A stretch of DNA of 15,104 nucleotides from Clostridium collagenovorans DSM 3089 (GTDB lineage: Bacteria; Bacillota; Clostridia; Clostridiales; Clostridiaceae), in contig NZ_FQXP01000020.1 of assembly GCF_900130005.1 (NCBI RefSeq), positions 1 to 15,104 of the forward strand, in the 5' to 3' direction. Positions within the stretch are counted from its first letter, which is position 1; every line of letters begins with the position of its first letter. Below are positions 6,901 through 12,886 of this stretch, one piece after another. The translations under genes and the position numbers were made by a program. The notes under the pieces are model-generated. The model saw only the letters and a list, made by a program, of their open reading frames with translations. It did no database searches and was not told the DNA's origin.

Positions 6901-7683
6901 TTAGGATGGCATATAGCTACTCCAGTATTTGATGGTGCTACTGAAGAGGATATAGAAGAACATCTAGAAAAGGCTGGATACAATGCTGACGGTAAAACTG
7001 TTCTATACGATGGAAGAACAGGAGAAGCATTTGATAATAGAGTAACAGTTGGTATAATGTATATCTTAAAACTTCACCACTTGGTAGATGATAAGATTCA
7101 CGCAAGATCAACTGGTCCATATTCACTAGTAACTCAACAGCCATTAGGTGGTAAAGCACAATTTGGTGGTCAGAGATTTGGTGAGATGGAGGTTTGGGCT
7201 CTTGAGGCTTATGGTGCAGCTTATACACTTCAAGAAATCTTAACTGTTAAGTCAGATGACGTTGTAGGAAGAGTTAAGACTTATGAAGCTATTGTTAAGG
7301 GTGAAAATATACCAGAACCAGGAGTTCCAGAATCATTCAAGGTACTTATTAAAGAACTTCAAGCATTATGCTTAAATGTTAAGGTTCTTGATGAGACTTA
7401 TGGCGAAATAAAATTAAAAGAATTCGTTGATGAGGACTTGGAAGATTTAGAAGTAAATATCGCTGGGAATGAAGATGAAACATTTAATATTCCAACAGAA
7501 GAGAATGTTGAATTAAGTATTGTTGATGAGTTGGAAGAAGTTGAAACAGAAGAAGTTGAAGAAGTTGAAGAAGTTGAAGAAGATATTGAAAATATTGAAG
7601 ATATTGAGTATGAGGATGACTTATCTTTAGAGGGCTTCGGCAGCGATATAGATGAGTTAAACAATATAGATGATGAACACTAA
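3922..7683 (+). CDS. rpoB: DNA-directed RNA polymerase subunit beta
   Basis: A 1253-residue RpoB, complete. It begins [20 protein letters not shown]; ATG 3922 has AAGGAG nine bases upstream and the next upstream codons in frame include a stop. Visible in order are the lobe motif [20 protein letters not shown] (123-142), the rifampicin pocket (484-509) and the active-site segment [12 protein letters not shown] (933-944). The pocket is wild type at D492, H502 and S507 (E. coli 516, 526, 531), so rifampicin sensitivity is predicted at these sites. With RpoC it forms the catalytic cleft. The C-terminus from about 1190 is a long acidic tail with glutamate-valine repeats, beyond the conserved [12 protein letters not shown] end. 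rpoC follows after 20 bases. Confidence 0.98.
   Translation: [1253 protein letters not shown]
7549..7575 (+). repeat. Tandem 9-base repeat in the rpoB 3' end
   Basis: Three perfect copies of GAAGAAGTT stand in a row, encoding EEV three times. A fourth copy lies at 7534-7542, separated by GAAACA, and a partial one follows. The unit is a multiple of three, so gain or loss of copies keeps frame. It lies in the acidic tail of RpoB. Confidence 0.85.
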
Positions 7684-7703
7684 TGTGAAGGGAGGATGCA
7701 CCC

Positions 7704-10700
7704 TTGTTTGAATTAAATAATTTTGACGCTATACAAATAGGATTAGCTTCACCTGAACAAATTAGGGAATGGTCAAGAGGCGAAGTAAAAAAACCTGAAA
7801 CAATTAACTATAGAACATTAAAACCAGAGAGGGACGGGTTATTCTGTGAAAAGATCTTTGGTCCTATGAAAGACTGGGAATGTCATTGTGGTAAATACAA
7901 AAGAGTTAGATATAAAGGCATAGTATGTGATAGATGTGGTGTTGAGGTTACAAAATCTAAAGTTAGACGTGAAAGAATGGGTCACATAGAGCTTGCAGCT
8001 CCAGTATCTCATATATGGTACTTTAAAGGTATTCCGTCACGTATGGGATTAATTTTAGATATGTCTCCTAGATCATTAGAGAAGATATTATATTTTGCTT
8101 CTTATATTGTTTTAGATCCAAAAGAAACACCTTTAACAAAGAAACAATTATTAAGCGAAAAAGAATACAGAGAAGCTGTAGATAAATATGGCTATGATTC
8201 ATTTGTCGCTGGAATAGGTGCTGAAGCTATAAAGGAAATATTAAGTGATATAGACCTAGAATCTTTATCAGCTGAGTTAAAGGAAGAATTAAAGGATAAT
8301 ACAGGTCAAAAGAGAATCAGAACTATTAGAAGACTAGAGGTTGTTGAGTCATTTAGACAGTCCAACAATAAACCTGAGTGGATGATAATTGATGTAATAC
8401 CAGTTATACCGCCAGATTTAAGACCAATGGTTCAATTAGATGGTGGAAGATTTGCTACATCTGACTTAAATGATTTATATAGAAGAGTTATCAACAGAAA
8501 TAACAGACTTAAAAAGTTACTAGCTTTAGGCGCTCCTGATATCATCGTTAGAAATGAAAAGAGAATGCTTCAAGAAGCAGTGGATGCTTTAATTGATAAC
8601 GGTAGAAGAGGTAGACCAGTTACTGGTCCAGGAAACAGACCACTTAAGTCATTATCTGATATGCTTAAAGGTAAGCAAGGAAGATTTAGACAAAACTTAC
8701 TTGGTAAGCGTGTTGACTACTCAGGACGTTCTGTTATAGTTGTTGGTCCAGAATTAAAAATGTACCAATGTGGGCTTCCAAAGGAAATGGCTTTAGAACT
8801 ATTTAAACCATTTGTTATGAAGGCTTTAGTTGAGAAAGGAATTTCTCACAATATAAAAAGTGCTAAGAGAGCGGTAGAGAGAATAGAGGATCAAGTATGG
8901 GATGTACTTGAAGAGGTTATTCAAGATCATCCGGTTATGCTTAACCGTGCGCCTACTCTACACAGATTAGGTATTCAAGCCTTCCAACCAATTTTAGTTG
9001 AAGGTAGAGCAATTAAGCTACACCCACTTGTGTGTACAGCATATAATGCGGACTTCGATGGAGACCAAATGGCTGTTCACGTACCTTTATCTGTTGAAGC
9101 ACAAGCAGAAGCTAGATTCTTAATGCTTGCAGCACATAATATTTTAAAACCATCTGACGGAAAGCCAGTATGTGTACCTACACAGGATATGGTTCTTGGT
9201 TCATACTATTTAACTATGGATAAAGAAGGTGCTTTAGGTGAGGGAAGAAACTTCTCATCTCCAGCTGAAGTACTTATGGCATATCAATGTAAAGATATAA
9301 ACATACATGCTAGAGTAAATGTTAGAATGAGAAAAATCGTTGATGGAGTAGAAAGAACTGGTATTATTCAAACTACACCAGGTAAGATAATATTCAATGA
9401 ATCTATACCTCAAGATTTAGGCTTTATAGATAGAGAATTACCAGAAAATGAATTCAAATTAGAAGTTGATTTCTTGGTAAGTAAGAAAAATCTAGGTAAA
9501 ATTATTGATAAGTGTTACTTAAAGTATGGTCCAAGTGAAACTTCAATAATGCTAGATAAAATAAAAGAAACAGGATATCACTATTCAAGTGTTGGAGCTA
9601 TAACAGTTGCTGCATCTGATATGATAGTTCCTGATGCTAAAAAAGAATTACTTGCAGATGCAGATGCTACTGTTGATAAAATTGAAAAAATGTATAGAAG
9701 AGGACTAATATCTGAAGATGAAAGATATGAAAAAGTTATTGAAAAATGGACTAAGACAACAGAAGATGTTGCTGATGCCTTAATGGATAGCTTTGATAAA
9801 TTCAATCCAATCTTCATGATGGCGGACTCCGGTGCGAGGGGATCTAAGAGCCAGATCAAACAGCTTGCTGGTATGAGAGGACTTATGGCGAGTCCATCTG
9901 GTAAAATCATAGAGCTTCCTATTAGATCATCATTCAGAGAGGGTCTAGACGTACTTGAATACTTCATGTCTACTCATGGAGCAAGAAAAGGTAACGCCGA
10001 TACAGCTCTTAAAACAGCTGACTCAGGATACTTAACAAGAAGACTTGTTGACGTAAGCCAAGACGTTATAATAAGAGAAGAAGATTGTGGAGCTATAGAA
10101 GGATATCTAGTAAGAGAGATTAAGGAAGGAAACGAATTAATCGAAAGCTTAACAGAAAGACTTACTGGAAGATACTCAGCAGAGGATATCTTAAATCCAC
10201 AAACAGGTGAAATAATAGTTGAGAAAAACACATATATGGATGTTGAAACAGCATCTCTAATTGAAAAATTAGGTGTTAAAGAAGCTAGAATAAGATCAGT
10301 ATTCACGTGTAAATCTAAGTTTGGTGTATGTTCTAGATGTTATGGTATGAACATGGCAACAGGTGAAGAAATTAACATTGGTGAAGCTGTTGGTATAATA
10401 GCTGCTCAATCTATAGGTGAGCCAGGTACGCAGCTTACAATGAGAACATTCCACACAGGTGGGGTTGCAGGGGCCGATATAACTCAAGGTCTTCCAAGGG
10501 TTGAAGAGTTATTTGAAGCTAGAAAACCAAAAGGTCTTGCAATTGTAAGTGAAGTTACAGGTTCAGTTAGAGTTGAAGAAACTAAGAAGAAGAGAGTCGT
10601 TGTTGTAACTACTGATGGTGGAGAAGAATATAGCTATGATATACCATTTGGTTCAAGATTAAAAGTATCTAATGGGTCAAGAGTAGAAGCTGGGGATGAA

Positions 10701-11231
10701 ATCACTCAAGGTTCTGTTAACCCACATGATATAATTAGAATCAAAGGTGTTGAAGGTGTTAAACACTACTTATTATCAGAAGTACAAAAAGTTTATAGAC
10801 TGCAAGGGGTTGATATCAACGATAAACATCTTGAAGTAGTAGTAAGACAAATGACTAGAAAAACAAAAATAGAAGAGTCAGGGGATACTACACTATTACC
10901 AGGTGCATTAGTTGATTTATTCGAATTTAACGAAGAGAATAGAAAAGCTGTAGAAAAAGGTGGAGAGCCAGCAGAAGGTATTATAAACTTGCTTGGTATA
11001 ACTAAAGCAGCCCTAGCTACAGACTCATTCTTATCAGCTGCATCATTCCAAGAAACTACTAGAGTTCTTACAGAAGCAGCGATAAAAGGTAAGATAGATC
11101 CATTACTTGGATTAAAAGAAAATGTTATTCTTGGTAAGTTAATACCAGCAGGAACAGGTATGACTCGATATAGAACCTTGAAAATCAATACTGAGAATAA
11201 ACCACAAGAGACAGAAGAAGTAGCAGAGTAA
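7704..11231 (+). CDS. rpoC: DNA-directed RNA polymerase subunit beta'
   Basis: A 1175-residue RpoC, complete. The start is TTG at 7704, with GGGAGG (7690-7695) eight bases upstream; the protein begins MFELNNFDAIQIGLASPEQI, as the family does. Visible in order are the N-terminal zinc site C60, C62, C75, C78; the catalytic NADFDGDQMAVH with magnesium ligands D450, D452, D454; MMADSGARGSKSQIKQLAGM (705-724); the trigger-loop region GLDVLEYFMSTHGARKG (747-763); and the second zinc site C795, C869, C876, C879. It makes the active centre of RNA polymerase with RpoB. The last 15 or so residues (NTENKPQETEEVAE) are an unstructured acidic end. No large lineage insertion is evident. Confidence 0.98.
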   Translation: MFELNNFDAIQIGLASPEQIREWSRGEVKKPETINYRTLKPERDGLFCEKIFGPMKDWECHCGKYKRVRYKGIVCDRCGVEVTKSKVRRERMGHIELAAPVSHIWYFKGIPSRMGLILDMSPRSLEKILYFASYIVLDPKETPLTKKQLLSEKEYREAVDKYGYDSFVAGIGAEAIKEILSDIDLESLSAELKEELKDNTGQKRIRTIRRLEVVESFRQSNNKPEWMIIDVIPVIPPDLRPMVQLDGGRFATSDLNDLYRRVINRNNRLKKLLALGAPDIIVRNEKRMLQEAVDALIDNGRRGRPVTGPGNRPLKSLSDMLKGKQGRFRQNLLGKRVDYSGRSVIVVGPELKMYQCGLPKEMALELFKPFVMKALVEKGISHNIKSAKRAVERIEDQVWDVLEEVIQDHPVMLNRAPTLHRLGIQAFQPILVEGRAIKLHPLVCTAYNADFDGDQMAVHVPLSVEAQAEARFLMLAAHNILKPSDGKPVCVPTQDMVLGSYYLTMDKEGALGEGRNFSSPAEVLMAYQCKDINIHARVNVRMRKIVDGVERTGIIQTTPGKIIFNESIPQDLGFIDRELPENEFKLEVDFLVSKKNLGKIIDKCYLKYGPSETSIMLDKIKETGYHYSSVGAITVAASDMIVPDAKKELLADADATVDKIEKMYRRGLISEDERYEKVIEKWTKTTEDVADALMDSFDKFNPIFMMADSGARGSKSQIKQLAGMRGLMASPSGKIIELPIRSSFREGLDVLEYFMSTHGARKGNADTALKTADSGYLTRRLVDVSQDVIIREEDCGAIEGYLVREIKEGNELIESLTERLTGRYSAEDILNPQTGEIIVEKNTYMDVETASLIEKLGVKEARIRSVFTCKSKFGVCSRCYGMNMATGEEINIGEAVGIIAAQSIGEPGTQLTMRTFHTGGVAGADITQGLPRVEELFEARKPKGLAIVSEVTGSVRVEETKKKRVVVVTTDGGEEYSYDIPFGSRLKVSNGSRVEAGDEITQGSVNPHDIIRIKGVEGVKHYLLSEVQKVYRLQGVDINDKHLEVVVRQMTRKTKIEESGDTTLLPGALVDLFEFNEENRKAVEKGGEPAEGIINLLGITKAALATDSFLSAASFQETTRVLTEAAIKGKIDPLLGLKENVILGKLIPAGTGMTRYRTLKINTENKPQETEEVAE

Positions 11232-11253
11232 GAGTTTAATGTCATATAATTTA

Positions 11254-11282
11254 TTGACATGGTTAATATTAAATGATAAAAT
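11254..11282 (+). promoter_or_regulatory. Promoter of the L7Ae-like gene, rpsL, rpsG, fusA, tuf unit
   Basis: TTGACA (11254-11259), a 17-base spacer ending in TGA, and TAAAAT (11277-11282). Start expected between A11286 and G11290. No terminator is seen between rpoC and this promoter, so some polymerase from rpoBC may also continue. Confidence 0.8.
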
Positions 11283-11283
11283 A

Positions 11284-11324
11284 CAATTTGTTGTGAAATA
11301 CTAAATGTGTTTCACAACAAATTG
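11284..11324 (+). repeat. Perfect 15-bp inverted repeat at the transcript start
   Basis: CAATTTGTTGTGAAA (11284-11298) and TTTCACAACAAATTG (11310-11324) match perfectly around an 11-base centre. It begins two bases after the -10 box, so it covers the predicted start site. No T-run follows, so it is not an ordinary terminator for rpoC. It could be a repressor site in DNA or a protective 5' hairpin in the RNA. Confidence 0.85.
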
Positions 11325-11364
11325 ATAATATAAAACATAATTTACTCTTTAGGGGGCTAGAATT

Positions 11365-11616
11365 ATGTTCAATGAATTGAAAAATCATAAAGTAATAGGT
11401 GTTAAACAAACAATAAAGACACTTAAGGGACTTTGTGGTGATGAAGAAATTATTGTATATGTAGCAGATGATGCGGAAAACAGTGTTCTTTCTTCTTTGC
11501 TTAAGGTAACAGAAGAATTAAATATTGAGGTCCAAAGAGTGGCTACAATGAAAGAATTAGGTGAACTTTGTGGTATAGATGTAGGAGCTGCAGCAGCTCT
11601 GTTATTTAAGCAGTAA
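11365..11616 (+). CDS. rplGB: L7Ae-family K-turn RNA-binding protein (YbxF/RplGB type)
   Basis: An 83-residue protein of the L7Ae/L30e/S12e fold. It shows GVKQTIKTLKGL near the N-terminus, then the central VYVADDAENSVLSSL and the terminal GELCGIDVGAAAALL, the pattern of B. subtilis YbxF. Proteins of this family bind kink-turn RNA; YbxF binds K-turns in vitro, and its cellular role is not well settled. ATG 11365 has AGGGGG at 11351-11356, eight bases upstream. Its place between rpoC and rpsL is conserved in Firmicutes, which supports the call. The symbol is taken from the Bacillus homologue. Confidence 0.88.
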   Translation: MFNELKNHKVIGVKQTIKTLKGLCGDEEIIVYVADDAENSVLSSLLKVTEELNIEVQRVATMKELGELCGIDVGAAAALLFKQ

Positions 11617-11653
11617 TGTTTAAATAGCTATATCAAAAAAATGTTAACAGCAT

Positions 11654-11726
11654 TTGAAACAATTATTTGTTTCAAGTTAGTAAAGTGATTAATGTCGGTT
11701 TACACAATTAAAAGTTAGACTTTTAA
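11654..11726 (+). promoter_or_regulatory. Two hairpins in the rpsL leader
   Basis: In the 143-base gap before rpsL, TTGAAACAA (11654-11662) pairs perfectly with TTGTTTCAA (11667-11675) around TTAT. Then TTAAAAGT (11708-11715) pairs with ACTTTTAA (11719-11726) around TAG. Neither has a T-run fit for termination. No convincing promoter was seen. They may be RNA stability or processing structures; function unknown. Confidence 0.45.
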
Positions 11727-11759
11727 AATTTATTCATAGTACTTAGAGGAGGTGTAAGA

Positions 11760-12140
11760 ATGCCAACAATTAACCAGTTAGTTAGAAAAGGTAGAAATAC
11801 AATGCCATCTAAATCAAAATCAGCAGCATTAACAGAATGTCCACAAAGAAGAGGAGTTTGTACAGTAGTAAAAACAACTACTCCTAAGAAACCAAACTCA
11901 GCTTTAAGAAAAGTTGCGAGAGTAAGACTTACAAATGGATACGAAGTTACTGCTTACATTCCAGGTGAAGGACACAACTTACAAGAGCACAGTGTTGTTC
12001 TTATAAGAGGTGGAAGAGTTAAGGACCTTCCAGGGGTAAGATACCACATCGTTAGAGGTGCGTTAGATGCAGCAGGTGTTAACGATAGACAACAAAGTAG
12101 ATCTAAATACGGTACTAAAAAGCCAAAGGCTAAAAAATAG
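11760..12140 (+). CDS. rpsL: 30S ribosomal protein S12
   Basis: A 126-residue protein starting MPTINQLVRKGRNTMPSKSK. The decoding-centre loop TTTPKKPNSALRK (39-51) has the wild-type lysines K43 and K44. The second loop RGGRVKDLPGVRYH (83-96) has K88 and D89. Resistance mutations to streptomycin fall at these lysines in other bacteria, so a sensitive type is predicted here. S12 monitors codon-anticodon pairing in the A site. ATG 11760 has GGAGG at 11748-11752, seven bases upstream. It is followed by an unusually long 195-base spacer before rpsG. Confidence 0.97.
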   Translation: MPTINQLVRKGRNTMPSKSKSAALTECPQRRGVCTVVKTTTPKKPNSALRKVARVRLTNGYEVTAYIPGEGHNLQEHSVVLIRGGRVKDLPGVRYHIVRGALDAAGVNDRQQSRSKYGTKKPKAKK

Positions 12141-12227
12141 TTTCCGGTTAAATTAAATGCTGTAGCGTTACATTTATATACATAATGTTAATAAATTCAA
12201 GACTTAGTTGCAAGTTATTTGAAATTA

Positions 12228-12308
12228 TTAAAAGGCAGAGGTTAGGTAGAGATAAAACTTTACATGACACTTTGCGATATTTTCAAGTATCGAGTACCTG
12301 TGATTTAA
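12228..12308 (+). promoter_or_regulatory. Possible structured leader of rpsG
   Basis: The rpsL-rpsG spacer (12141-12335) shows no convincing promoter but a nested set of pairings. These are TTAAA (12228-12232) with TTTAA (12304-12308), AGGTA (12244-12248) with TACCT (12295-12299), and ACT plus CGATA (12269-12279, TTG bulged) with TATCGAGT (12288-12295; T12295 is shared). In E. coli S7 binds this spacer to control translation; whether S7 binds here is inference. Confidence 0.35.
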
Positions 12309-12335
12309 AATGAAATGTTTAAGGAGGGAAGTAAA

Positions 12336-12806
12336 GTGCCAAGAAAAGGAAAAATTCAAAAAAGAGAAATTTTAGCAGATCCAATGTACAACAGCATAGT
12401 TGTTACTAAATTTGTTAATGCTATTATGTTAGATGGTAAAAAAGGAACAGCTCAAAAAATTTGTTATGATGCATTCGCTATAATGGCTGAGAAGTCAGGT
12501 AAAGAAGCAATCGAGGTTTTTGAGGCTGCTATGAATAATGTTATGCCTTTACTAGAGGTTAAAGCTAGAAGAATAGGTGGAGCAAACTACCAAGTTCCAA
12601 TCGAAGTTAGACCTGAGAGAAGACAGACATTAGCTATTAGATGGTTATTAATAGCTAGTAAAAAAAGAGGCGAAAGAGGCATGAGCCAAAAACTTGCTGC
12701 TGAATTATTAGATGCATCTAATAATACAGGTGCTGCAGTTAAAAAGAGAGAAGATACTCATAAGATGGCTGAAGCTAACAAGGCATTCGCTCACTATAGA
12801 TACTAA
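12336..12806 (+). CDS. rpsG: 30S ribosomal protein S7
   Basis: A 156-residue protein starting MPRKGKIQKREILADPMYNS, the standard S7 length and start. It carries GGANYQVPIEVRPERRQTLA (about 84-103), typical of the family. S7 organises the 30S head and touches the E-site tRNA. I chose GTG 12336 because AAGGAGG (12321-12327) is eight bases upstream. An in-frame ATG at 12315 would add seven residues, lacks any ribosome binding site, and would read through the SD itself. fusA follows after 80 bases, with a strong hairpin between. Confidence 0.96.
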   Translation: MPRKGKIQKREILADPMYNSIVVTKFVNAIMLDGKKGTAQKICYDAFAIMAEKSGKEAIEVFEAAMNNVMPLLEVKARRIGGANYQVPIEVRPERRQTLAIRWLLIASKKRGERGMSQKLAAELLDASNNTGAAVKKREDTHKMAEANKAFAHYRY

Positions 12807-12813
12807 GATATAT

Positions 12814-12846
12814 AAAACTGTTTTGGGTAAACCCCAAAACAGTTTT
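12814..12846 (+). terminator. Perfect 14-bp hairpin between rpsG and fusA
   Basis: AAAACTGTTTTGGG (12814-12827) pairs perfectly with CCCAAAACAGTTTT (12833-12846) around TAAAC. The T-run (four T) is part of the stem and is followed by GTCAAATTT, so termination would be partial at most. No promoter is seen before fusA, so transcription must cross it. It may be a partial terminator or an RNA processing/stability site. Confidence 0.55.
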
Positions 12847-12886
12847 GTCAAATTTATTAATTGAATATTGAGAGGAGGAAGAAATA

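Noticed and set aside
7398..7664. Minus-strand Ser/Thr-rich frame opposite the rpoB tail
   Set aside because: It is the complement of the Glu-rich repeat codons, not an independent gene.
7696..7716. Seven-codon frame (ATG to TAA) just before and over the rpoC start
   Set aside because: Its ATG is directly against the SD, so it cannot be initiated well; rpoC TTG 7704 is correctly placed.
9581..11260. Long antisense reading frames over rpoC (for example 9581-9967 and 10793-11260 on the minus strand)
   Set aside because: They mirror conserved rpoC codons, have low-complexity Ser/Leu-rich translations and no family resemblance.
11291..11317. Rex redox repressor site (TTGTGAA/TTCACAA half-sites)
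   Set aside because: Rex half-sites are separated by four bases; here the gap is thirteen.
12315..12335. Upstream ATG start for rpsG adding seven residues
   Set aside because: No SD for it, and it would translate the SD of the GTG 12336 start, which gives the standard S7 N-terminus.
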